DNA of 64,000 bases from NCBI GenBank assembly GCA_017432545.1, contig JAFRJA010000057.1, forward strand, positions 50,666 through 114,665. Direction: 5' to 3'. Positions 1 through 7,239 of this stretch are shown here, piece by piece. Positions within the stretch are counted from its first letter, which is position 1; every line of letters starts with the position of its first letter. A model generated the notes under the pieces. The model saw only the letters and a list, made by a program, of their open reading frames with translations, made no database searches and was not told where the DNA came from. Position numbers and translations under genes: made by a program. This DNA comes from Erysipelotrichaceae bacterium. Lineage in GTDB: Bacteria > Bacillota_I > Bacilli_A > Erysipelotrichales > Erysipelotrichaceae.

Positions 1-1
1 A

Positions 2-181
2 TCAGGCACACTGCTGATCGTTTCGACACTGGTTGGTTTAGGCTTTGAAGAAGTCAACGCTCTGAACGTTGCGAAATGGTCTATTCCGGTTGCTGTCATT
101 TCCATGGTCCTCGGTTTTGCCAGAAACATCTGGTTAGACAAACAGCTTGATAAAGAAGCTGCCAAAGGAGGTAACAGATAA
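2..181 (+). CDS. DUF969 family membrane protein, C-terminal part
   Basis: Only the last 59 codons are inside the window; the gene starts upstream of position 1. The visible part has one hydrophobic segment (WSIPVAVISMVLGFA) followed by a charged tail ending KGGNR. The stop TAA shares its last base with the ATG of the next gene, so the two are translationally coupled. DUF969 proteins are small membrane proteins that are nearly always encoded beside DUF979 and pyroglutamyl peptidase, which is exactly the order here. The assignment rests mainly on this neighbourhood plus the membrane character. A role in uptake of peptides or amino-acid derivatives is inferred from linkage to pcp and is not shown by the sequence. 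Confidence 0.72.
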   Translation, partial: SGTLLIVSTLVGLGFEEVNALNVAKWSIPVAVISMVLGFARNIWLDKQLDKEAAKGGNR

Positions 182-1122
182 TGACTGCTGCTCAGATTTT
201 AGGTGAAGTTTTCTACTGTGTTATCGGTTTAGTATTCATTCTTGTCGGTGTAAAAGCTTTAAAGGATGAAGGCTGCACAAAGAAATATACTACTGCTGCT
301 TTCTGGTTCTTACTTGCGTTCACCTTCATTTGCGGACCATGGGTTCCAAAATGGCTGGTTGGTGCAGCTATCGTTATCATGGCTGTTCTGACAGGTATAC
401 GCAGTGTTGTTCAGTCCAAAAATGATGTACCGGATCCAAGAGATGTCAGAGCTGCTGCAGACAGATTCGGTTACAAGATCTTCATTCCGGCTCTGTGTAT
501 CGCGGTTGTCGCTGTTGTCGGCGCAACTTTAGGTTCAAAGGTTCCGGCTTTATCATGGTTAACTGCCAACAACGCTATCGGTCTTTCCGGTGTTGTTGCC
601 TTGATCGCTGCTTTACTGTTAACTAAGTGTGATCCTAAGTATGCTGCTGTCGATGCTGCGAGACTGATGGATAACGTCAATACAACAGGTATCTTACCGC
701 AGCTGCTGTCTGCCTTAGGTGCTCTGTTTACTGCTGCCGGTGTCGGTGATGCGATCTCTTACTACGTATCAATGGTCGTTCCAGAGAACAGCGTCCTGAT
801 CGCCTGCTTCGTTTACTGCTTAGGCATGGCTTTATTCACAATGATTATGGGTAACGGTTTCGCCGCTTTCTCAGTCATCATGGTCGGTGTTGGTGTTCCG
901 TTCCTTATTTCCAAAGGTGCAGATCCAACTATCGTCGGTGCTTTAGGTCTTACTGCTGCTTACTGTGGTACTCTGTGTACACCAATGGCTGCCAACTTCA
1001 ATATCGTTCCGGCTGCCTTACTGGAGACTAAGTCTAAATACTCAGTCATCGTTTCACAGATCCCATTCGCAGTTTGCATGCTGCTGATTCACGTAATCTT
1101 ACTTTACGTCTTAGCGTTCTAA
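181..1122 (+). CDS. DUF979 family integral membrane protein
   Basis: A 313-residue, very hydrophobic protein with about eight to nine predicted membrane segments spread over the whole length and short charged loops (for example around residues 80-95 and 140-165). It begins with ATG after AAAGGAGGT and overlaps the DUF969 stop by one base; pcp follows 12 bases after its stop. DUF979 and DUF969 are paired membrane proteins of unknown biochemical function. Their linkage to a pyroglutamyl peptidase suggests a permease pair for pyroglutamate or pyroglutamyl peptides, but this is inference. Full length for the family; no signs of decay. Confidence 0.85.
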   Translation: MTAAQILGEVFYCVIGLVFILVGVKALKDEGCTKKYTTAAFWFLLAFTFICGPWVPKWLVGAAIVIMAVLTGIRSVVQSKNDVPDPRDVRAAADRFGYKIFIPALCIAVVAVVGATLGSKVPALSWLTANNAIGLSGVVALIAALLLTKCDPKYAAVDAARLMDNVNTTGILPQLLSALGALFTAAGVGDAISYYVSMVVPENSVLIACFVYCLGMALFTMIMGNGFAAFSVIMVGVGVPFLISKGADPTIVGALGLTAAYCGTLCTPMAANFNIVPAALLETKSKYSVIVSQIPFAVCMLLIHVILLYVLAF

Positions 1123-1134
1123 TAAGGAGAAAAA

Positions 1135-1746
1135 ATGAAAGTATTACTTACTGGCTTTGAGCCTTTTGGTGGCGAAAGTGTCAATCCGGCCCAGGAAGCG
1201 GTCAAATTGGTCAAGGAGCAGATCAAAGGTGCTGAGATCGTTAAATGCTACGTTCCGGTAGTATTTGGTAAAGCAATCGAAACAGTGCATGAGGCAATGA
1301 AAAAGGAAAATCCTGATGTTGTCTTCTGTATTGGTCAGGCAGGAGGTAGATACGAAATAACTCCTGAAAGAGTTGCGATCAACTGCGACGATGGACGTAT
1401 TCCTGACAACGAAGGAAATCAGCCTGTTGATCAGCCGGTCTTCGCAGATGGTGAGAATGCTTACTTCTCAAGTCTGCCGATCAAAAAGATGGTCGAATAT
1501 ATGAAGGCTGCCAATGTTCCGGCTGCTGTATCCAATACAGCCGGTACCTATGTCTGCAATCATCTTATGTACGGTGTTCTTTACTATATTGCTAAAGAAT
1601 TCCCTGGCACAATCGGTGGTTTCATGCATGTACCATACCTTCATGAACAGGTCATGAACAAGAAAGAGACAGCTTCTCTTTCCAAAGATGACGTTGTCAA
1701 AGGCATTGAAGCTTCCATCGAAGCGATCGTCGATTCACTCAGCTGA
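1135..1746 (+). CDS. pcp: Pyroglutamyl-peptidase I
   Basis: Cytoplasmic cysteine peptidase (family C15) that removes N-terminal pyroglutamate from peptides. The 203-residue length is typical. The N-terminus [19 protein letters not shown] is the family signature. The catalytic triad can be placed at Glu78 (in PERVAIN), Cys141 (in [14 protein letters not shown]) and His165 (in MHVPYLHEQ). The start follows AAGGAG closely. It is the last gene of the DUF969-DUF979-pcp operon and is followed by a good rho-independent terminator. The co-transcribed membrane pair probably supplies the substrate or exports the product; that part is inferred. Confidence 0.96.
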   Translation: MKVLLTGFEPFGGESVNPAQEAVKLVKEQIKGAEIVKCYVPVVFGKAIETVHEAMKKENPDVVFCIGQAGGRYEITPERVAINCDDGRIPDNEGNQPVDQPVFADGENAYFSSLPIKKMVEYMKAANVPAAVSNTAGTYVCNHLMYGVLYYIAKEFPGTIGGFMHVPYLHEQVMNKKETASLSKDDVVKGIEASIEAIVDSLS

Positions 1747-1767
1747 ATCATAGATCAGTAACTTGCA

Positions 1768-1797
1768 AAAGACAGATCTTAGTGGTCTGTCTTTTTT
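1768..1797 (+). terminator. Rho-independent terminator after pcp
   Basis: AAAGACAGA pairs with TCTGTCTTT across a 9-base loop and is followed by a run of T. It closes the DUF969-DUF979-pcp operon. Confidence 0.85.
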
Positions 1798-1826
1798 GAT
1801 ATAAATAATTTCAATGCGTTCTGTGT

Positions 1827-1894
1827 GGCTTTTCACTATCCGGTTGAAGATGCAGTTAAGTCAAATACCGGTTCAATGCTGAGAGCCTTTTTTT
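1827..1894 (+). other. Candidate structured transcript end or small RNA
   Basis: After the pcp terminator the 180-base gap holds a second fold-back: GGCT at 1827-1830 can pair with AGCC at 1884-1887, an inner TTGAA/TTCAA pairing is possible, and seven T follow directly (1888-1894). This could be the 3' end of a small RNA or a decayed element end. The sequence just before it (AATTTCAATGCGT, from about 1808) recurs beside the IS91-like element near 62310. No promoter is convincing. Low confidence. Confidence 0.25.
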
Positions 1895-1977
1895 ACAACG
1901 AGGTTTATTAAATGAATAACTATTAATGCTGTTCAAAAAATGGCGTTGTGTTACTGATAATAATATATAGTTAAGAT

Positions 1978-2613
1978 ATGAACAAGGAAAGTTTAAACAT
2001 CTTATCGGATGCCATTTCGGATGTCGGTTCCTGGCAATGGTGGTACACGGCAAAAGACATGTTCCAGCTGGAGTTCTGCGATGTACAGCTCTATGACAGC
2101 ACTAAAGCTGAGAAGGAACCACACAGCAGTACCATAGCACTTCGTTTCTATGGAAATTCTTTTGCAGTGTTTCTGGACAATCTGGAAGAAAATGATCGAA
2201 ACTGGCCTCAAAGGTTCTATAAGGATGAGATACAGGTCATTGAGATAGATACCTATGATCTTGTTTTCGATGATATCGATTATGCCAAAGAGATATATGA
2301 AAACTACAGAAACAGGATCCCAATGAAAAGTTTTGAAGATCCAATCGTTTTCTCTTCTGCCAGGCATATCCTTGCAGCAAAGTGTGGAGACTATGGGTTT
2401 GTTGTCGGAGGAGATGATCTATCTGTTGTGAGCAAAATTGGAGAATACACGGAAGAAGAGATCATAAATGCAGCAAAACGCTGGTGGGCATACTGGCGGG
2501 ATTACTGGCATCTGAGAAAAACAAAAGACGCCTATGAAAAGGATTATGCCTGTGAAGTTACCATACCGGCAGACAAAGATAATCCAACAGGTAACTTTCC
2601 TGAAGAAGATTGA
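1978..2613 (+). CDS. Hypothetical protein, 211 residues
   Basis: I do not recognise the family. The protein is soluble, acidic and rich in tryptophan and tyrosine (WQWWYTAKD near the N-terminus, RWWAYWRDYWHLR near residues 166-178), with no signal peptide or membrane segment. The middle part (residues 55-110) reads like a beta-rich domain. There is no Shine-Dalgarno sequence before the ATG; AT-rich -10-like hexamers (TAATAT, TATATA) lie 8 to 11 bases upstream, so the message may be nearly leaderless. The next gene starts 80 bases downstream on the same strand with its own strong ribosome binding site. Codon use resembles the neighbours and the reading frame is long and uninterrupted, so it is very likely a real gene. 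Confidence 0.7.
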   Translation: MNKESLNILSDAISDVGSWQWWYTAKDMFQLEFCDVQLYDSTKAEKEPHSSTIALRFYGNSFAVFLDNLEENDRNWPQRFYKDEIQVIEIDTYDLVFDDIDYAKEIYENYRNRIPMKSFEDPIVFSSARHILAAKCGDYGFVVGGDDLSVVSKIGEYTEEEIINAAKRWWAYWRDYWHLRKTKDAYEKDYACEVTIPADKDNPTGNFPEED

Positions 2614-2693
2614 TCTTCAACAGAAACAGGTGATCAGTGATAATAATAAGAAAAAAATCAAGTTTTTGTTTAAAGGCGTGATAGGAGGATACA

Positions 2694-4772
2694 ATGGACA
2701 AAAGATATGAACCGCTGTTTACACCATGGAAGATAGGAAATGTCGAGATTAAAAACCGGATCGTAATGCTGCCGATGGAAGGCACAAACATGATCCAGTG
2801 GGAAGCCAAGACTGGTTTCGTCAAAGGCATTGATTCGTTATACCGGGACAGAAAAGATAACAACATCGGCCTGTTCATACCTGGTCTGATCCCGTTAGTG
2901 AGTATTGTCAAAGAAAAGTGGATCTATGATCATCCTGAGGTGTTTGAACCGGTCAAACCGATCGTTGAGGAAATACACAAGAGCGGCGCAAAGATCTTTT
3001 TCCAGTTAAGTGCCGGAGCAGGACGATCGATGATCCTTCCGCAGCTGCTTAAACCGTTTGTGAAAAAAGGCCTTCTGAAAGATCTTTCTTCCAAGCTGGT
3101 AATGTCCAAGTGGTGGTGGTCTGCACCGGATGATGATGAACCCAACGTCTGGGATCCGGATGTAAAGATGGACCTTTTCACTAGTGAAATGATCAGCCGT
3201 TTTGTCTATGCCTTCGGTCAGACAGCCAAGTTGTGCAAGCAAGCAGGAATTGACGGTGTTGAAGTTCACGCAGTCCATGAGGGTTATCTGCTTGATCAGT
3301 TTGCGATGTCCTATACAAATCACAGGGATGACTGTTACGGAGGAAGTCTCCAAAACAGACTGCGCTTTGCCTGTGAGGTCGTAAAAGAGATTAAAAAAGT
3401 ATGCGGTGAAGATTATCCTGTATCATTGCGTTATTCTGTCTGTTCGATGACCAGAGGCTTCAATGAAGGTGCTGTACCGGGAGAAGTATTTGAAGAAGTC
3501 GGCCGATCGATGAAAGAATCCGAAAAGGCAATAAAGATCCTTGAGGAAGCAGGGTATGATATGTTCAACTGTGACAACGGGACATACGATGCCTGGTACT
3601 GGGCTCATCCGCCTGTCTATGCGCCATTGAACATTAATCTTTCATATGTCGAGCACATAAAACAGTTTACTTCAAAACCGGTCGTCTGTGCCGGACGCAT
3701 GCAGCCAAAAGAAGCTGCTGATTCCATTGCAGAAGGAAAGATCGATGCCATGGGTATAGGACGTCAGCTTCTGTGTGATCCGGAATATGTGACCAAGATC
3801 AAAGAAGAACGGATGGAAGATATACGTCCTTGTATCGCCTGTCATGGCGCCTGTCTGCCGTTCAATGGCGCCAATGGCAAGGGAACCGATATCGATCCTT
3901 TACATGTGGAAATGGGAAGATGTGTCTTGAATCCCTGGACGAACAATGAGGCCAGATATTCTCTGAAACCATCAAGACATCCAAAGAAGATCGCCGTGAT
4001 CGGTGGAGGCATCGGTGGTATGGAAACAGCCATTCAGGCCTCGTTGCGTGGTCATGAAGTAGATCTCTATGAAAAAAGCGATCGATTGGGCGGAGCGTTC
4101 AATGCGGCTGCTGCCATGTCTTTTAAAGAAAAGGACAAAGATCTTTTAAGATGGTATCAGAACACTTTATATAAGACCGATACCAGAGTCCATCTGAACA
4201 GCGAAATTGACGATATAGACAGACTTGATGCGGATGTAGTCGTAGTGGCGATCGGTGCTATATCCAGAACGCTTCCAATAAAAGGAGCAGAAAAAGCGAT
4301 GACTGCCATCGATTTTTTAAACGGCAGCCAGGAATGTAAAGAGAACGCAATAATCATCGGTGGTGGACTGACCGGATGTGAGATCGCCTATGAACTGGCT
4401 TTAAAAGGGAAAAAGCCGGTGATCGTCGAAGCAACGGAAAACATCATCGGGGCCCGTGGTATCTGTATGGCCAATTCATCAATGCTGAAGGAACTGATAC
4501 GCTTCCATAAGATTCCTGTATACACCTCTTCAACAGTTGAAGAGATCAATGAAGATACGGTAACGCTAAAAACTCCTGAAGGGAGTAAAGTCCTGCCTGC
4601 AGATATTGTGATTCTTTCGGTCGGCTATTTGCCGGATAAGCGGTTTGCCGATAAGGACGACAAGAAGAAAAAGAATAAGAAAATTTATTTTGTCGGTGAT
4701 TGTGATCAGGTTGGCAGTCTCAAGACCGTCATAAAACAGGCGTATGAGACCGTACAGAAGATCTCGTACTGA
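2694..4772 (+). CDS. NADH:flavin oxidoreductase, old yellow enzyme / 2,4-dienoyl-CoA reductase type
   Basis: A 692-residue flavo-iron-sulfur enzyme with the layout of 2,4-dienoyl-CoA reductase, BaiCD/BaiH and enoate reductases. Residues 1-370 form the FMN-binding TIM barrel (start EPLFTPWKIGNVEIKNRIVM; active-site region GVEVHAVHEGYLLDQF). Cys380, Cys383, Cys387 and Cys410 form a likely 4Fe-4S site (CIACHGAC then GRCVLNP). A dinucleotide fold begins near residue 433 (IAVIGGGIGGMETA) and a second near 556 (IIIGGGLTGCEIA). Spacing between the third and fourth cysteine is 22 residues, about twice the usual, because of an insert after CLPFN. The likely reaction is NADH-dependent reduction of an activated C=C bond in an anaerobe; the true substrate cannot be told. 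The start follows AGGAGG. Confidence 0.9.
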   Translation: MDKRYEPLFTPWKIGNVEIKNRIVMLPMEGTNMIQWEAKTGFVKGIDSLYRDRKDNNIGLFIPGLIPLVSIVKEKWIYDHPEVFEPVKPIVEEIHKSGAKIFFQLSAGAGRSMILPQLLKPFVKKGLLKDLSSKLVMSKWWWSAPDDDEPNVWDPDVKMDLFTSEMISRFVYAFGQTAKLCKQAGIDGVEVHAVHEGYLLDQFAMSYTNHRDDCYGGSLQNRLRFACEVVKEIKKVCGEDYPVSLRYSVCSMTRGFNEGAVPGEVFEEVGRSMKESEKAIKILEEAGYDMFNCDNGTYDAWYWAHPPVYAPLNINLSYVEHIKQFTSKPVVCAGRMQPKEAADSIAEGKIDAMGIGRQLLCDPEYVTKIKEERMEDIRPCIACHGACLPFNGANGKGTDIDPLHVEMGRCVLNPWTNNEARYSLKPSRHPKKIAVIGGGIGGMETAIQASLRGHEVDLYEKSDRLGGAFNAAAAMSFKEKDKDLLRWYQNTLYKTDTRVHLNSEIDDIDRLDADVVVVAIGAISRTLPIKGAEKAMTAIDFLNGSQECKENAIIIGGGLTGCEIAYELALKGKKPVIVEATENIIGARGICMANSSMLKELIRFHKIPVYTSSTVEEINEDTVTLKTPEGSKVLPADIVILSVGYLPDKRFADKDDKKKKNKKIYFVGDCDQVGSLKTVIKQAYETVQKISY

Positions 4773-4919
4773 TCTCCCTATAAAACCTCTAAGAATCAAT
4801 ATCTTAATGCGGACATCAATGGCGCATTAAATATTCTAAAGAAAAGTAGTGTTGTGGACGTAAACGTCCTATACGGTAGAGACGCAGTGGACACACTGTT
4901 AAGAATAAGGATAGCTTAA
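4773..4919 (+). pseudogene. tnpB C-terminal remnant
   Basis: About 49 codons in frame, ending in TAA at 4917-4919. They read ...YLNADINGALNIL at 4800-4838 and then a basic tail ending LLRIRIA. NADINGALNI is the hallmark C-terminal motif of TnpB, the RNA-guided nuclease of IS200/IS605 elements, where the Asp belongs to the RuvC site. Everything upstream (the rest of RuvC and the zinc finger) is missing. The remnant happens to be in the same frame as the flavoenzyme gene and starts right after that gene's TGA. It has no start codon or ribosome binding site of its own, so no protein is expected. Confidence 0.85.
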
Positions 4920-5003
4920 CTATACTGATACAGTTAAGTGAACAAAGCTTAAATATCAAACTTCTTAATAAGTCCATAAATCTTCAGCTTATGGGAGGTT
5001 CAC
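4773..5003 (+). mobile_element. IS200/IS605-type remnant: tnpB tail plus right end
   Basis: Only the right part of the element is left. It has the end of tnpB (4773-4919) followed by an 84-base right end. The right end contains an inverted repeat at its start (CTTAACT/AGTTAAG) and a terminal hairpin, CCATAA at 4974-4979 with TTATGG at 4989-4994, then GAGGTTCAC. That layout matches the 3' ends of IS605-family elements, where the tnpB end and right end also encode the guide (omega) RNA. By this model the guide would begin at about 5002-5004. No tnpA and no left end are present, so the element cannot move by itself. It lies directly behind the flavoenzyme gene. Confidence 0.75.
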
Positions 5004-5031
5004 ATATGACCACTCCACACAGCGTTTGTGG

Positions 5032-5112
5032 TATTATATTTATGTAAGCGGGCTGGTCACAAAGACCCGGGTCCGACCGAACTGGCGAAGGATACTCTTC
5101 GCTTTTGTTTTC
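5032..5112 (+). ncRNA. Structured leader RNA upstream of DUF3800 gene
   Basis: Between the IS remnant and the DUF3800 start lies a locally GC-rich stretch unlike its surroundings. After a -10-like TATTAT (5032-5037) come GGTC (5055-5058) facing GACC (5064-5067), the palindrome GACCCGGGTC (5064-5073), and a terminator-like hairpin GCGAAG-GATACT-CTTCGC (5085-5102) followed by TTTTGTTTT. The coding start is only 12 bases further on. Published comparative-genomics work describes a set of conserved 'DUF3800' RNA motifs located upstream of DUF3800 genes; this region fits that description in position and structure. Which motif class it belongs to, and whether it is a cis-regulator or a trans-acting RNA, cannot be decided here. 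Confidence 0.55.
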
Positions 5113-5114
5113 AT

Positions 5115-5792
5115 ATGAGATGTTTAAGTGTATTTGTAGATGAGAGTGGAGATTTCGGAATAAGTGAAAACTCATCGCTTTATTATGTCATTACGATGGT
5201 CTTTCATGATCAGAGTTTTGATATTCAGGATCAGATATCCAGACTGGAAAAGGAATTGTCTAATCTTGGATAGAAAGATCATGTTGTTCACAGTGAACCG
5301 CTGATCATGAGAAGAGGTGAGTATGGATATCTGTCACCACTGGAAAGAAAGGCAATATTCCAGAAGATCTATCACTTTGCGATAAGATGCAATATCAGAT
5401 ACAAGCAGTTCTACTTTGAAAAAAGAGAAGTCAAAGATGCTTTTGAGTTAAGAGCCAGGATTGCAAAGAGCATCTCTTTATTCATCAGACAGAAATATGA
5501 TGTGATAAGCAGATTTGAAAAAGTCATTCTTTACTATGACAACGGCCAGAAAGAGATCAACAATATTCTGAATACGGTATTCGCTACAGAATTGTCTGCA
5601 CATGAAACAAGACTGGCATATCAGAAGGATTATCGTCTTTCTCAGGTTGCTGACATGATCTGTACATTGAAACTTCTGGAAGACAGAGCCAGTAACAATT
5701 CTTTAAGCCGCTCAGAGGAACTTGTCTTCGGATCCAGAAGAGTCTTGATAAAAGATTTTATTAAGCCAATCAAAAAACCGGAATGGAAGTAA
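5115..5792 (+). pseudogene. DUF3800 protein gene with in-frame amber stop
   Basis: The frame from 5115 to 5792 encodes a complete DUF3800-type protein of about 225 residues interrupted by a single TAG at 5271-5273. The N-terminus (SVFVDESGDFG) carries the family's acidic DESG signature. The sequence after the stop continues in the same frame with VVHSEPLI and goes on to an undamaged C-terminus (residues YLSPLERKAIFQKIYHF, KVILYYDNGQ, RLAYQKDYRLSQVADMIC). DUF3800 proteins are thought to have an RNase H-like fold; their function is unknown and they are often found in defence or mobile regions. There is no good Shine-Dalgarno sequence at the start. No frameshift or other damage is visible, so the change is recent, a sequencing error, or recoded. 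Confidence 0.8.
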
Positions 5793-5861
5793 AAAAGTTT
5801 TATTACACTATATGATTAATCTCAGTTAGTAAAGAGGCGGTTGAACTAGCAAACAGCATAT

Positions 5862-5884
5862 GATGGAAGACTCCATCTTTTTTT
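5862..5884 (+). terminator. Rho-independent terminator after DUF3800 gene
   Basis: GATGGA-AGAC-TCCATC followed by seven T. It points rightward and ends transcription from the DUF3800 side just before the convergent PLP-enzyme gene. Confidence 0.8.
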
Positions 5885-5889
5885 GATTG

Positions 5890-7065
5890 TTATCTTTTTT
5901 TCAACGCTTCAAACGCCTGTTCAAAGTCCGCGATCATATCTCTTACATCTTCACAACCGCAGGATATCCTGATCAGATTGTCATAGGCTTTCTTTGGGAA
6001 CATCAGCGTCACGACATCACCTAAAGAAGTAGCGATCGGTGGGATCTTTGTTGCATCACAGAAGCGGCACATCTCTTCGTATCCACCCTTTAAATGTACA
6101 CACAGCATGCCACCGTAGTTTCCATTGAGAAAGAGTTTGTTTGCGAGCTCGTGCTGTTTATGACTTTCAAGTCCCGGATAAGTGACGAAATCAACTTCCG
6201 GTCTTGCTTCAAACCATCTGGCTAAAGCCAAGGCATTTTCAGATTGCTGCTTTACGCGAAGAGGCATCGTTCGCATGCTGCGCAAAGTAAGCCAGGCATT
6301 GAATGGAGAGATATGTGAACCGAAGTTGTCGTAGTAATAACGCACGCGATCCATGTCTTCCTTACTTCCGGCCACGATACCGCACAAGGCATCACCATGG
6401 CCGACATAATACTTTGTACCGGAATGGACGACGATATCAGCTCCCCAGTCCAGAGGTCTCATGACGCAAGGTGATAAGAAAGTATTATCAACGATGAATT
6501 TGCAACCATGATCATGAGCGATCTTGGCAATAGCAGGGATGTCCGCAAGTTTCAGCTGCGGGTTGGAGAGTGCTTCCAGATAGACTACTTTGGTATTGGG
6601 GCGGAATTCTTTTTCGATGTTGGAGAGTTCGAGAACTTCGACTCTTGATGTTTCAATACCCTTGGAAGGCAGGATATCTGCAAACATACTGGAAGTGCAC
6701 ATGAAGGTATCATCAGAACAGATGACGTGATCTCCGGCATTAAGATTAGAGAATAAGGCATTGGCGATCGCGGCCATACCGCAGGCGCAGATTACTGCAT
6801 CTTCAGCATTCTCCATAGCCATGACCTTCTTTTCCAGATCATTAGTCGTCGGATTGGTGGTTCTGGAATAGATATAGATATCCGGTTCCCATTCCGCACC
6901 TCTGGCTAACATCTCATCATACTGCTCAGCCGTTTCATAGGCGTAGGTAGAAGTCTCATAGATCGGTGTATTTAAAGCTCTGGTCCGGGGATCAGGTCCT
7001 TCGCCGGCTCTTACAGCTCTGGTCAATGTTTCCATCTTACTGAAATCGGTATCGTATCTGCTCAT
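5890..7065 (-). CDS. Cys/Met-metabolism PLP enzyme, methionine gamma-lyase-like
   Basis: A 391-residue cytoplasmic enzyme of the cystathionine gamma-synthase/lyase family (fold type I PLP enzymes). The Schiff-base lysine is Lys218 in VHSGTKYYVGHGDAL. The cofactor region IYSRTTNPTTNDLEKK is near residue 65. The position equal to Cys116 of methionine gamma-lyases is also Cys here (Cys123, in TFMCTSS), while the neighbouring Tyr of the YGCT motif is Phe121. That favours a gamma-lyase acting on methionine or homocysteine over a cystathionine synthase, but O-acetylhomoserine sulfhydrylase activity cannot be excluded. It is a monocistronic gene with GGGAGG before its ATG, convergent with the DUF3800 gene. 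Confidence 0.88.
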   Translation of the reverse strand: MSRYDTDFSKMETLTRAVRAGEGPDPRTRALNTPIYETSTYAYETAEQYDEMLARGAEWEPDIYIYSRTTNPTTNDLEKKVMAMENAEDAVICACGMAAIANALFSNLNAGDHVICSDDTFMCTSSMFADILPSKGIETSRVEVLELSNIEKEFRPNTKVVYLEALSNPQLKLADIPAIAKIAHDHGCKFIVDNTFLSPCVMRPLDWGADIVVHSGTKYYVGHGDALCGIVAGSKEDMDRVRYYYDNFGSHISPFNAWLTLRSMRTMPLRVKQQSENALALARWFEARPEVDFVTYPGLESHKQHELANKLFLNGNYGGMLCVHLKGGYEEMCRFCDATKIPPIATSLGDVVTLMFPKKAYDNLIRISCGCEDVRDMIADFEQAFEALKKR

Positions 7066-7187
7066 GGTAAATCCTCCCTGTTAAACCTTTACGAATTTAA
7101 CATATGTTCTTTATCTAAACAAGTATTGAAAGAATTTTCTATATACAAAGAAAAAAACGAAAATGATACCGTTAACATTTCATTAAG

Positions 7188-7218
7188 AGCGTTTGATAGA
7201 CGCTGTTTCTGTTAGAAT
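7188..7218 (+). promoter_or_regulatory. Promoter region with inverted repeat before icd operon
   Basis: AGCGT at 7188-7192 and ACGCT at 7200-7204 form an inverted repeat with a 7-base spacer, just upstream of an extended -10 box (TG-T-TAGAAT, 7213-7218) that lies 21 bases before the icd start. The repeat covers the -35 position, so it may be an operator for control by glutamate or carbon status. The regulator is unknown. Confidence 0.4.
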
Positions 7219-7239
7219 TATTAGAAATAGGGGGAAGAA

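Noticed and set aside
5028..5114. N-terminal extension of the DUF3800 protein starting at 5028
   Set aside because: The added residues fall exactly on the GC-rich helices and terminator of the leader, and the family signature begins at the ATG at 5115.
5271..5273. Pyrrolysine or other programmed amber decoding in the DUF3800 gene
   Set aside because: No supporting element is visible and only one gene shows it; a simple nonsense change or sequencing error is more likely.
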